Source of the DNA: Actinomycetota bacterium
GTDB lineage: Bacteria; Actinomycetota; Humimicrobiia; Humimicrobiales; Humimicrobiaceae
Assembly: GCA_028695395.1 (NCBI GenBank)
Contig: JAQVJB010000003.1
Coordinates: 17,901 to 42,762 of the forward strand
Direction of reading: 5' to 3'
DNA: 24,862 nucleotides
The notes under the pieces are model-generated. The model searched no databases and was not told the DNA's origin. It saw nothing but the letters and a program-made list of their open reading frames with translations. Positions 7,173 to 14,886 of the stretch are shown in pieces. The first letter of the stretch is position 1. The number at the start of each line of letters is the position of its first letter. The position numbers and the translations under genes were made by a program.

Positions 7173-7542
7173 CTTCACCGGTAAAGAAACCGCTTTCTGT
7201 TAAAAAATTTTTTTCGTCGACGTGAACGATTTTTGGCAAAAACCCTTTGGCATCTTCAGGCTCAAGCAGGCAGAAAGCCATGATGATTACCTTTTCTCCT
7301 TTATTTATTAATCGCGCAGCCGCACCATTAAGACAAATGGTCCCGCTTTTACTTTCCCCTTCTATAACATAAGTTTCAAGTCTCTGCCCGGAATCTATGC
7401 TTACTACCATTACTTTCTCATAAGGCAAAAGCCCGGCTTTCTCCATTAAAAACCTGTCTATGGTAATGCTTCCCACATAATCTACCTTTGCTTCCGTAAC
7501 AGTTGCGCGATGTATCTTGCTTTTTAAAATACTTAGTAACAA
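7159..7542 (-). CDS. panD: Aspartate 1-decarboxylase (pyruvoyl enzyme)
   Basis: 127 residues, the usual length. It makes beta-alanine from L-aspartate for pantothenate synthesis. The proenzyme cuts itself between Gly24 and Ser25 in Y-V-G-S-I-T-I-D, turning Ser25 into the pyruvoyl cofactor. S-K-I-H-R-A-T-V-T-E-A at 8-18 and I-C-L-N-G-A-A-A-R-L in the middle are family signatures. The start is TTG at 7542, with AAAGG six bases upstream, giving the expected family N-terminus. It lies 68 bp after panC, and its 3' end overlaps the downstream lipoprotein gene. Confidence 0.96.
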   Translation of the reverse strand: MLLSILKSKIHRATVTEAKVDYVGSITIDRFLMEKAGLLPYEKVMVVSIDSGQRLETYVIEGESKSGTICLNGAAARLINKGEKVIIMAFCLLEPEDAKGFLPKIVHVDEKNFLTESGFFTGEDEEC

Positions 7543-7610
7543 TTTTTGCCTTTTTCTTTATGATTAAGTCAATAATATTACATTTATAATAACTTAAAGT
7601 AAATATTATT

Positions 7611-8480
7611 TTAAGATTGATTCTGGCTCATCTCTACAACCTTATTGTCTATCAATCTCGTTTTGCCAAACCAAATGGCAGAAGCGATGAGTATTTTCAT
7701 GTTTTGCTTCCCTGGATTCTTTAAGGCCTTCAGCTCTACAGGATCTCTTATGTCAAAATAGTCGATTTTCTTGACAAAACTGCATTCTTTAAGCATTTTT
7801 ACAGCACTAATTCTTGCAGTTTTAACGCTTCTTCCCTGCCTGACTTCACTTTCTGCAAGATTTATTGCCTGGAACAAAATATTTGCATTTTTTCTTTCTT
7901 CTTGGTTAAGATATGCATTCCTTGAGCTCAAAGCAAGTCCGTCGGGTTCCCTTACTGTTTCGCATCCAACGATTTGTATGTTTATATCCAGATCGGAAAC
8001 CATTTTTTTTAAAATTGCAAGTTGTTGAAAATCTTTCATTCCAAAGTATGCATTATCAGGAATTATTATATTGAATAATTTTAAAACAACAGTACAAACT
8101 CCCTTAAAATGCCCTGGACGGAATTTCCCGCACATTATTTTTTCCATCTTTTCTACATTAACATATGTGAGATGACGGTCGCCATACATTTCGCCGGGCT
8201 CCGGATAAAAAATAATGTCGACTTCTTCCTGGCTTGCCATTTCCCTGTCTCTTTCAAAATCTCTTGGATATCTGGCAAAGTCTTCGTTTGGCCCGAATTG
8301 TACAGGATTTACGAATATGCTGATTATTGTTATATCACATTCCTCTTTGCATCTTTTTATCAGGGACAAATGGCCTTCATGTAAGGCTCCCATAGTCGGT
8401 ACCAGGCCTATTTTCTTCCCCTCTTTTTTTAATTTGCCGACTATCCTGCTTATTTCATTTTTATTTTTGATTATTTGCAT
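7611..8480 (-). CDS. panC: Pantothenate synthetase
   Basis: 289 residues. It joins pantoate and beta-alanine using ATP in the cytosol. The adenylate-forming signature P-T-M-G-A-L-H-E-G-H (28-37) holds the HxGH ATP motif. N-P-x-Q-F-G-P-x-E-D, P-G-H-F-x-G-V-x-T-V-V-x-K-L-F and A-L-S-S-R-N follow in the usual order. The K-D-x-Q-Q site is present with Met where many homologues have Glu (F-G-M-K-D-F-Q-Q). The panB TGA and this ATG overlap as TGATG. TTG three bases upstream sits at slightly better distance from AGGAG and is a possible start. Confidence 0.96.
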   Translation of the reverse strand: MQIIKNKNEISRIVGKLKKEGKKIGLVPTMGALHEGHLSLIKRCKEECDITIISIFVNPVQFGPNEDFARYPRDFERDREMASQEEVDIIFYPEPGEMYGDRHLTYVNVEKMEKIMCGKFRPGHFKGVCTVVLKLFNIIIPDNAYFGMKDFQQLAILKKMVSDLDINIQIVGCETVREPDGLALSSRNAYLNQEERKNANILFQAINLAESEVRQGRSVKTARISAVKMLKECSFVKKIDYFDIRDPVELKALKNPGKQNMKILIASAIWFGKTRLIDNKVVEMSQNQS

Positions 8481-9286
8481 CAATATGAATGCTCCTGTGA
8501 AGGAAATTCTTTATCTTTTACTTCCCTTATATAGTCTTTAAAGCATTTTTTCATGATCTGGGCAATATCTGCATATCTTTTTACAAATTTAGGTTTATAT
8601 CTTTCAAAAAGCCCAAGCATGTCATGCGCTACAAGAACCTGCCCGTCACAATCCGGGCCTGCTCCTATCCCTATAGTAGGCACGCTTATATTTTCTGTAA
8701 TCTCTTTTGCCAGATTGGAGGGAATTTTTTCCAGGACTATGGAAAAGACACCTGCCTGCTCTATTTTTTTTGCATCATTTATAATTTTCTCAGATTCTTC
8801 TTTAGTCGAGCCCCTAAGACCATAACCTCCGAAAACATTAACTGACTGCGGAGTAAGCCCCAGATGTCCCATCACAGGAATTCCTGCATCCACGATTTTT
8901 TTTATTGTTTCCAGCACTTCTTCTCCGCCTTCAAGCTTTACAGCGCTTACGTTAGATTCCTTTAAAAATCTTCCGGCATTCCTAAGCGCCTCCTCGCCGC
9001 TTGCCTGGTATGACATAAAAGGCATGTCCCCCACAACAAATGCATTCTTAATTCCTCTGGTAACAGCTTTACAATGGTGAAGCATTTCTTCCATTGTAAC
9101 CGGTATCGTACTTTCATACCCAAGAACAACATTTGCAAGAGAATCTCCGACAAGAATCATATCTATGCCTGCTTCATCCAGCATTGTTGCCATCAAAAAA
9201 TCATAGCATGTAAGCATGCTTATCTTCTCGCCTTTTTGCTTCATTTCCATAAGCATGTTGATATTTACTTTTTTTCTTTCAGCCAT
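8480..9286 (-). CDS. panB: 3-methyl-2-oxobutanoate hydroxymethyltransferase
   Basis: 268 residues, family length. It makes ketopantoate from 2-oxoisovalerate and methylene-tetrahydrofolate. Metal- and substrate-binding motifs of this TIM barrel are present: M-L-T-C-Y-D near 25, V-G-D-S-L-A-N-V, V-V-G-D-M-P-F, V-K-L-E-G-G, G-H-L-G-L-T-P-Q and V-L-E-K-I-P with the catalytic Glu. The start is ATG at 9286, seven bases after GGAG. It is the first of the panB-panC-panD set, and a promoter-like pair lies about 115-140 bp upstream. Confidence 0.97.
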   Translation of the reverse strand: MAERKKVNINMLMEMKQKGEKISMLTCYDFLMATMLDEAGIDMILVGDSLANVVLGYESTIPVTMEEMLHHCKAVTRGIKNAFVVGDMPFMSYQASGEEALRNAGRFLKESNVSAVKLEGGEEVLETIKKIVDAGIPVMGHLGLTPQSVNVFGGYGLRGSTKEESEKIINDAKKIEQAGVFSIVLEKIPSNLAKEITENISVPTIGIGAGPDCDGQVLVAHDMLGLFERYKPKFVKRYADIAQIMKKCFKDYIREVKDKEFPSQEHSY

Positions 9287-9398
9287 TTTCTCTCCAATAA
9301 TATTTATATTTTAATATTTATTAATTTGAAACTATTTTTATTCTTATTTTCTTATTATTCTTCTTTTCTTTTAATATTATTTATAAAGAATTATTTTT

Positions 9399-9427
9399 AT
9401 TTTATTCTGGTAAGTCCGGTCAGGCAA
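9399..9427 (-). promoter_or_regulatory. Candidate promoter of the panB-panC-panD operon
   Basis: On the minus strand TTGCCT (9422-9427) is followed by 17 bases and TAAAAT (9399-9404), leaving a leader of about 105 bases before panB. The spacer is a GC-rich island in AT-rich DNA, which could be a regulator site. Part of the DUF2520 message might also read through. Confidence 0.4.
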
Positions 9428-9437
9428 GTAAATAAAA

Positions 9438-10358
9438 TCAAGATACAAACAAGCTTAAAAATTCATGGTATGTATTTTTATCTATCCATTTGTTTTCAAG
9501 GGCAATATCGGCGGTGAAATGTCCCAGGAGCTTATAAACATCAGAATACTCTTTTCTCATTTTGGCTTCTATTTTTTCCAGATGGCTTTTAATAGTACCC
9601 ACATCTCCCCTGGCAATAGGTCCGGTCAAAGAATTGTTTGTGCCAAATTTTTTAATATTGTCGATTGTCCCCTGGGAAAGATTTAAAATCCCTTCCAGAA
9701 ATATTTCAGGTTTAATGCCTATTTCTTTTCCCATCTTTTCGACAATATTTAATAGCCCAACAAGATAATTTGATGCCATACATGCACAGGCGTGATAAAC
9801 AGCTTTGGAGTCATTCTCGACATAGACGCTTTTCCCCTGAAGAAAATTTACTATATTTTTAACTGCAAAAAAGGCATTTTTATCTTTTTTATCGTATGTA
9901 ACGCCGAAAAGAGTGTCTTTTATTGAATTTGCCGAATCCAGGTAGTCTGCAAACGATTTCATCGGGTGTATGCAGCATACGGAAGCACCTGAGGATTTTG
10001 CCGCGACAAGAACATCAAGACCCTTTAAGCCGCTAAAATGAATGACAGTCTTTCCTTCCCCGCTTATTTTTCTTTTTACAAATATTTCCTCGCATACTTT
10101 TTTTATTGCATCATCTGGTGTGCATATCAATATGCAATTTGCTTTTTTAGCTGCCTCGCTGCTGTTTGTAAAAAAAAGCGTTTTCTTATTTTTACCGCTT
10201 AATATTTTTTTTACATTATTGACAGACTCGATTCTCCTTCCGGATACTGCAGCAAGATTAATGTTTTCTGTTTTACTTGTTGAAAAACAATAAGAAAGAG
10301 TCATGCCAAGCCTTCCCGGCCCGATTACGCATATATCTAATTTTTCTGATGTTTTCAT
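9438..10358 (-). CDS. Rossmann-fold DUF2520 protein, candidate ketopantoate reductase
   Basis: 306 residues. The N-terminal NAD(P)-binding half starts with I-C-V-I-G-P-G-R-L-G (9-18, a GxGxxG-type loop) and contains C-I-L-I-C-T-P-D-D-A-I. The C-terminal half is helical (DUF2520): H-P-M-K-S-F near 135, D-S-K-A-V-Y-H-A-C-A-C-M-A-S-N-Y near 185, and G-T-I-K-S-H-L near 256. The family is related to F420- and ketopantoate-reductase-like dehydrogenases but has no settled reaction. It lies 151 bp upstream of panB-panC-panD, and no panE is in the window, so supplying the missing reduction step is a reasonable inference. In Mycobacterium tuberculosis a DUF2520 gene also precedes panC-panD. I see no clear ribosome-binding site. 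Confidence 0.8.
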   Translation of the reverse strand: MKTSEKLDICVIGPGRLGMTLSYCFSTSKTENINLAAVSGRRIESVNNVKKILSGKNKKTLFFTNSSEAAKKANCILICTPDDAIKKVCEEIFVKRKISGEGKTVIHFSGLKGLDVLVAAKSSGASVCCIHPMKSFADYLDSANSIKDTLFGVTYDKKDKNAFFAVKNIVNFLQGKSVYVENDSKAVYHACACMASNYLVGLLNIVEKMGKEIGIKPEIFLEGILNLSQGTIDNIKKFGTNNSLTGPIARGDVGTIKSHLEKIEAKMRKEYSDVYKLLGHFTADIALENKWIDKNTYHEFLSLFVS

Positions 10359-10481
10359 GATTATTATTGTATTAAAATTTTAGATAGTGCCCCCATAAAG
10401 AGGAAAAGTGCTGCCTAATAAGCCAATTTAACCATTAATATGATTTTAATATAAAAACAAAAGCCAGGCTTCCGTCTTTTA

Positions 10482-11624
10482 TTAAGAAATTCTTATAGGC
10501 ATTAAAAGATAAATTAAATTTTTAGCTTTTACATTTCTAAATAAAACAGGTTTTAAAGATTCTTCGACTGAAAAAATAAACTTTTCTTCATCCAGCATGT
10601 TTATTCCTTCGAGAAGAAAATACGGATTAAATGCTATTTCTATTTTTTCTTCTGCGTAAGCAATGTCGATTTCTTCATTAGAGCTTCCTATTTCTTTGAT
10701 GTTCATTGATACTGACATCTTGCCATCGCCTATATCAATCTTTATGGGTATATTGTCCTGGGATATTGAAGAAGTTCTTTTAATTACTTCGTTTACTTTG
10801 TCTTTATCGAGAATTATATTATGTTTAAATTCTTTTGGTATAAGTTGTTTGTATTCAGGAAACTTTCCCGACAGAAGTCTTGAGATTATTTTTGTTTCTG
10901 TCCCATCTTCATTGACAAGAGAAAAACTTATCTGGTTTTCTTCAATATTTATTTCTGTTGCTTTTCCTGCATAATCGCTTTTAATGATATTGTCCAGGAC
11001 TTTGCTTGGAACAACTACTTTTATAGGATCGCCCGAGTAGTCTATTTTCTCTTCAATATACGCTAACCTATAGCTGTCCGTCCCGACCATTTTGATATAA
11101 CTTGAAGACTCCTTGCTTTCTTCGTCTGATAAGGAATTGTCAACTTCTATAAGTATTCCTGTAAGAATGGCCCTGCTTTCTTCGTTTGAGGCCGATCTTA
11201 TAACTTTATTTAATAATTTTTTAAATATCTCAAAATCAATCTTGAATTTGGTTTTTTCCAATGTTGTTGGAAATTCAGGATATTCGTCTATTGCAAATGT
11301 GTTTAGATTAAAAACACTTTTCTCGCACATTACTTTTAATTGGTTTGTGTTTATGTCAAGAGTAACGGAAACCTTTGATTCGGGAAAATTCCTCAAAATA
11401 TTAATAAATATTTTGGCAGGCACAACTGCCCTGCCTTTTTCAATTATGTTTGCTTTTAAAGAGGATTTTATGCTTGTTTCAAGATCAGTGCTGTATATGT
11501 GCAGCATGTCATCTGCTTCTATTAATATACCGCTTAAAGCAGATATAAGGCTTTTTGATGTTGCAACCCTGCTGGCAAAATTAAGTTTATTTAAGAGTTC
11601 GCTTTTTGTAATTTCAAATTTCAT
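10482..11624 (-). CDS. dnaN: DNA polymerase III beta subunit (sliding clamp)
   Basis: 380 residues, close to the usual 370. Two copies form a ring that tethers the replicative polymerase to DNA. The three repeated clamp domains can be placed at about 1-125, 126-255 and 256-380. The N-terminus (F-E-I-T-K-S-E-L-L) and C-terminus (Y-L-L-M-P-I-R-I) match the family; P-x-R near the end is part of the binding groove for partner proteins. GAGG lies five bases before ATG. It is separated from dnaA by 374 bp, so it probably has its own promoter. Downstream is DUF2520, not recF or gyrB. Confidence 0.97.
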   Translation of the reverse strand: MKFEITKSELLNKLNFASRVATSKSLISALSGILIEADDMLHIYSTDLETSIKSSLKANIIEKGRAVVPAKIFINILRNFPESKVSVTLDINTNQLKVMCEKSVFNLNTFAIDEYPEFPTTLEKTKFKIDFEIFKKLLNKVIRSASNEESRAILTGILIEVDNSLSDEESKESSSYIKMVGTDSYRLAYIEEKIDYSGDPIKVVVPSKVLDNIIKSDYAGKATEINIEENQISFSLVNEDGTETKIISRLLSGKFPEYKQLIPKEFKHNIILDKDKVNEVIKRTSSISQDNIPIKIDIGDGKMSVSMNIKEIGSSNEEIDIAYAEEKIEIAFNPYFLLEGINMLDEEKFIFSVEESLKPVLFRNVKAKNLIYLLMPIRIS

Positions 11625-11998
11625 AATAACCTCTTAAAGTATTTAATAAATATTTTAAAAATCAGAATTAACAATATTTTATATTAAAATAAGAAAAATT
11701 CCCAAGAAATAAATCTTTACACTCATATATGTATATAATTATTAATATATCTTATTAATTTATATAAATAGATTTAATAATAATAATACATTGTTCAAAA
11801 TGTATATAAATAACAAACCCCCTGTATTTCCTGGATTAAAAACTAAAAAAAATTTTTTAAAAAAGTAATTATTTCTGTAGAGAATAAGAAAAAAACGATA
11901 ATTATATATTCTTAAAATTAATTTATTTATTTATTGAACATCCTGATTTTATTAATTGCGAATAAAAAATATATTTTTAAACAAAAATTATACAGCGT
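11625..11998. other. AT-rich dnaA-dnaN intergenic region
   Basis: This 374-bp stretch is almost pure A/T and holds no reading frame of note. An inverted repeat (ATACATT at 11786-11792, AATGTAT at 11799-11805) and a long A/T run at about 11846-11866 stand out. It could hold the dnaN promoter and might act as a second origin part or unwinding element. No good DnaA box was found in it, and no clear dnaA terminator. Confidence 0.4.
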
Positions 11999-13381
11999 TT
12001 AAACAGAGCTTTTTATTTTATTCGTCAGCTCCTGGACTTCATTATAGACAGTCCTGTCAGTTTTTAATAAAGAAGATACTTTGTTGACGGCATAGATAAC
12101 CGTAGGGTGGTCCCTGTTTCCTATATCCTTGCCTATTTTAGGAAGAGATGTGTTCGTAAATTCTCTTGAAAGATACATGGCTACATGGCGCGCATGAGAG
12201 ATAAGAGCGCTCCTTTTGGAGCTTACCAGATCATTTATAGAGACCGAGTAGTATTTAGAAACTTCTTTAAGTATTTTTGATATTGTTATAACTGCTTCTT
12301 TATTATCAGGTAGAATATCTTTTAAAACCTTGTTTGCTATTTCAAAATTAGGAACAGTTTTTGTCAGAGAAGAAAATGCGATTACCCTTGTAAGAGCTCC
12401 CTCCAGCTCTCTTATATTGGAGGTAAAGTTTTCTGCAATAAGCGTGAAAATATCATCGGATATATAAACACTGACTTTTTCTCTTGAGCAGTATTTCTTA
12501 AGGATGGCTATTCTTGTTTCCAGGTCTGGCTGGGTAATATCTGTAACAAGCCCCCACTCAAAACGTGAACGAAGCCTGTCCTCAAGAGAAGAGATGTCTT
12601 TTGGCGGCCGATCGCTGGTTAAAACAATCTGCCTGTTTGTATTGTGGAGAGCATTAAAAGTATGGAAGAATTCTTCCTGGCTGGCCTCTTTTTGTTCCAG
12701 AAAGTGTATGTCATCTATTAATAAAACATCGTTTGTCCTATAGTCAGACTTAAAAGACATTATGTTCTTGTCCCTTATCGCATTAATAAAATCGGTAAGG
12801 AATTGTTCGGCAGAGACATATTTTACTTTCATGTCAGGAAACAATTGATTGGTATATTGTCCTATGGCGTGTAATAGATGGGTTTTACCCAGTCCGACTC
12901 CGCCGTATATAAAAAGAGGATTATATGATTTCCCTGGATTTTCACAGACTGCAACTGCGGCATTACAGGCAAATTCATTATTTCTGCCGATAACAAAAGT
13001 GTCAAAAGTATATTTCATATTAAAGGACTGGACAGCTGGTTTTTCATTTATTTTCTGCCCCTTGATCTCTCTTGTTTTTGTTAATGAGGTTGAGTTTATC
13101 AAATCTTCCGCAGGGTTTTTCCTTGAAATCTCAGAATCTACGATTATTTTTATCTTACAGCTTCTGTTTAGTATATTATAAACCGAATCACTTATAATAG
13201 TATTGTACCTGGTTTCAAACCATTCTTTTGCAAAATCACTGGATACTGAAATAGTTAAAATATTTTTCTTAAAAGATATGGGTACTATGCTTTCAAACCA
13301 AGTTTTAAACGTAGGAGTGTTTACCGAGTTTTTAATATCATTTAATATATTACTCCAAAGATCATTTATGTTTTCTTCCAT
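11999..13381 (-). CDS. dnaA: Chromosomal replication initiator protein DnaA
   Basis: 460 residues, normal length. Domain I is at about 1-85, a linker at 86-120, the AAA+ domain at 121-340 with Walker A G-G-V-G-L-G-K-T (160-167) and Walker B L-L-I-D-D-I-H (220-226), and the DNA-binding domain IV at 365-460. Domain IV reads G-N-R-D-H-P-T-V at 421-428, so Pro426 stands where E. coli has Thr435, a base-contacting residue; the RPRQ helix is changed to H-A-R-H. The arginine that matches R399 appears kept (Arg390). The ribosome-binding site is weak. The gene starts 9 bp after the GHKL-wHTH gene and is probably co-transcribed and coupled with it. Confidence 0.97.
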   Translation of the reverse strand: MEENINDLWSNILNDIKNSVNTPTFKTWFESIVPISFKKNILTISVSSDFAKEWFETRYNTIISDSVYNILNRSCKIKIIVDSEISRKNPAEDLINSTSLTKTREIKGQKINEKPAVQSFNMKYTFDTFVIGRNNEFACNAAVAVCENPGKSYNPLFIYGGVGLGKTHLLHAIGQYTNQLFPDMKVKYVSAEQFLTDFINAIRDKNIMSFKSDYRTNDVLLIDDIHFLEQKEASQEEFFHTFNALHNTNRQIVLTSDRPPKDISSLEDRLRSRFEWGLVTDITQPDLETRIAILKKYCSREKVSVYISDDIFTLIAENFTSNIRELEGALTRVIAFSSLTKTVPNFEIANKVLKDILPDNKEAVITISKILKEVSKYYSVSINDLVSSKRSALISHARHVAMYLSREFTNTSLPKIGKDIGNRDHPTVIYAVNKVSSLLKTDRTVYNEVQELTNKIKSSV

Positions 13382-13390
13382 AAGCCAATA

Positions 13391-14332
13391 TTAGAAATTA
13401 TTTGAATAATATTCAAGATATTTGGCTCCTTTTTTAGAAAGTCTTTTTTTCCCTGAGGCATATGTTTTTAAGAGTCCTTCTTTTTCAAGAAAAGATAATT
13501 CCCTAAATGAGGTTGAGAGCGAAAAACCAAGCTCTTTTGATATTTTTGAAGGTCCTGCCTCTTCAAGTTCCAGGATAAGAAAAAGAATTTTCATCTGCCT
13601 CATAGAAAGTTTTTTCAAAAGATATTCTTCGCTGGATTTGACAGCAGGAGTTCCTTCTTGAGAATTTGTTGAAGTATTTTTAATAAGCTCGCTTTCCTTC
13701 TTTATATTTTTTCCTGATGAGCTTATGCCAGAAGGCATTCTTCTGTTTTCCTGCGGTCTCGCACCTGATTCCCCGTTTTTTAGCCTGGGCATTTCATTTA
13801 TTGAAAGATCGACATGCTCATAAGTAGTATCAGTATTAATTGAAAGAGTAACTACGGTGCCATTTTTTATATTATCTTTGATATCCAGCATGCCGCCTGA
13901 AAAAGATATGGTCTCATTTACAATCGGAAGGCCAGAACCTACTCCTCTTATAAATTTTTTCATTTGAGAAGTTGCAGAAGTATAGCCCGGAAGCACAGCT
14001 TTCTCTTTGTCAAAAATCCCGGGCCCCTGATCGGATATCATTATTTTATTTCCACCATTCAGTATGGTTATTATAATTTCATTAAAGCTTGCATGTATAA
14101 GGTTTTCTACTATTTCTTTTATGATGGTATAAGGGATTTTACCACCCTGGCTGTGCGAAAGACCATAAACCTCTTCTGCGGTTTTATTGATGAAGTCAGG
14201 GATATTGTTAAAACTTAAATCAACTATTCTTGGCAGGCTGCGTAGACTGTCGTATACTGCTATTCTTACAAAAATATCGAAGTCCGTGTTTTTATCCGGA
14301 TCTTCCAGCGGGTTTATATTTATATTATTCAT
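13391..14332 (-). CDS. GHKL-type ATPase fused to winged helix-turn-helix, between oriC and dnaA
   Basis: 313 residues. A histidine-kinase-like ATPase fold spans about 60-165: N-box E-I-V-E-N-L-I (73-79), G1 box D-Q-G-P-G-I (101-106) and G2 box G-V-G-S-G-L-P-I (130-137). No histidine phosphoacceptor domain, sensor or membrane segment is present. A polar, probably disordered linker (170-235) leads to a winged helix at about 243-300 (P-S-K-I-S-K-E-L-G-F, then L-E-K-E-G-L-L-K, MarR/ArsR-like). So it looks like an ATP-binding, DNA-binding cytosolic protein. It is the first gene left of the origin and ends 9 bp before dnaA. No ribosome-binding site precedes ATG, and a TATAAT lies only 17 bases upstream, so the message may be nearly leaderless. 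Function unknown; a role in dnaA or origin control is inference. Confidence 0.8.
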   Translation of the reverse strand: MNNININPLEDPDKNTDFDIFVRIAVYDSLRSLPRIVDLSFNNIPDFINKTAEEVYGLSHSQGGKIPYTIIKEIVENLIHASFNEIIITILNGGNKIMISDQGPGIFDKEKAVLPGYTSATSQMKKFIRGVGSGLPIVNETISFSGGMLDIKDNIKNGTVVTLSINTDTTYEHVDLSINEMPRLKNGESGARPQENRRMPSGISSSGKNIKKESELIKNTSTNSQEGTPAVKSSEEYLLKKLSMRQMKILFLILELEEAGPSKISKELGFSLSTSFRELSFLEKEGLLKTYASGKKRLSKKGAKYLEYYSNNF

Positions 14333-14349
14333 AATAAAAAAATAAAAAA

Positions 14350-14355
14350 ATTATA
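14350..14355 (-). promoter_or_regulatory. Candidate -10 element for the GHKL-wHTH/dnaA transcript
   Basis: TATAAT on the minus strand, preceded about 16 bases away by a T-rich TTTTTC. It lies 17 bases before the ATG at 14332, so the transcript would have a leader of only about ten bases. Confidence 0.35.
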
Positions 14356-14605
14356 TAGAAATAGAAAAAATGAAAAATTTAATCTTAAAACATTGAAAAC
14401 AATATTTTTCCATTTTTCAAAAATTAAAAACTTTCTACAGGTAAAATCATGCTGATAATAAAAAAAGTTATCATAAAATCAAATAAAATTACAGTTAAAA
14501 AAAATTAAATGAAATGGTAGACACTGGCATTTTTCAAAGTTATCTACATATTTTTATACACCTGTTGAAAACTTAAAAAATTATTTTGAAAAGTAGCTTA
14601 AGCGG

Positions 14606-14641
14606 AAAAAAAAATTGAAAAAAAGCAAAAAAAAGTGAAAA
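14606..14641 (+). other. Phased A-tracts (predicted intrinsic bend)
   Basis: Runs of 9, 7, 8 and 4 A residues (14606-14614, 14618-14624, 14627-14634, 14638-14641) have centres 9-11 bases apart, close to one helical turn. They sit between the DnaA-box cluster and the rpmH promoter, so they could bend origin DNA or act as an UP-like element. Confidence 0.5.
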
Positions 14642-14672
14642 CCATAAGAACAAATGTTTGAGGCTTGTTTTG

Positions 14673-14709
14673 TTGACTTATTGATAATAATAAGTTTAAA
14701 ATGTATTAT
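14673..14709 (+). promoter_or_regulatory. Promoter(s) of the rpmH-rnpA-yidD-yidC-jag operon
   Basis: Two overlapping sigma-70-type pairs are visible: TTGACT (14673-14678) with 18 bases to TAAAAT (14697-14702), and TTGATA (14681-14686) with 17 bases to TATTAT (14704-14709). Each hexamer is one base from consensus. Start sites would fall about 35-45 bases before rpmH. Confidence 0.6.
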
Positions 14710-14751
14710 TTATATACAAATGAAAACTTAATATAGCAATAGGCAGGAAAA

Positions 14752-14886
14752 ATGAAGAGAACTTACCAACCTAATACAAGGAAAAGAAAGAAAAAGCATG
14801 GTTTTCTACAGAGGATGAGAACCAGAAATGGCAGAAAAATAATAGCAAATAGAAGAAGAAAAGGTAGAAAAGTATTATCTGCATGA
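14752..14886 (+). CDS. rpmH: 50S ribosomal protein L34
   Basis: 44 residues, the normal length, with the family start M-K-R-T-Y-Q-P-N and an Arg/Lys-rich body (G-F-L-Q-R-M-R-T-R-N-G-R, then R-R-R-K-G-R). AGGA lies a few bases before ATG. It is the first gene right of the origin. Its TGA directly abuts the TTG that opens the rnpA frame. Confidence 0.97.
   Translation: MKRTYQPNTRKRKKKHGFLQRMRTRNGRKIIANRRRKGRKVLSA

Larger units (their letters stand above)
14333..14751. other. Putative origin of replication (oriC)
   Basis: A 419-bp non-coding, A-rich region at the exact point where coding direction flips from minus to plus. The best DnaA box is TTATCTACA (14540-14548), one base from TTATCCACA. 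Beside it are TTATACACC (14554-14562) and, inverted, TGTTGAAAA (14563-14571). Weaker resemblances are CTTTCTACA (14431-14439) and TTATCATAA (14468-14476). The tight cluster at 14540-14571 followed by A-rich DNA is typical of an origin, though the boxes are few and degenerate. No gene or RNA is visible here. Confidence 0.75.

Noticed and set aside
14431..14476. CTTTCTACA and TTATCATAA as extra DnaA boxes
   Set aside because: Two or more mismatches from TTATCCACA. Listed only as weak resemblances within the origin entry.
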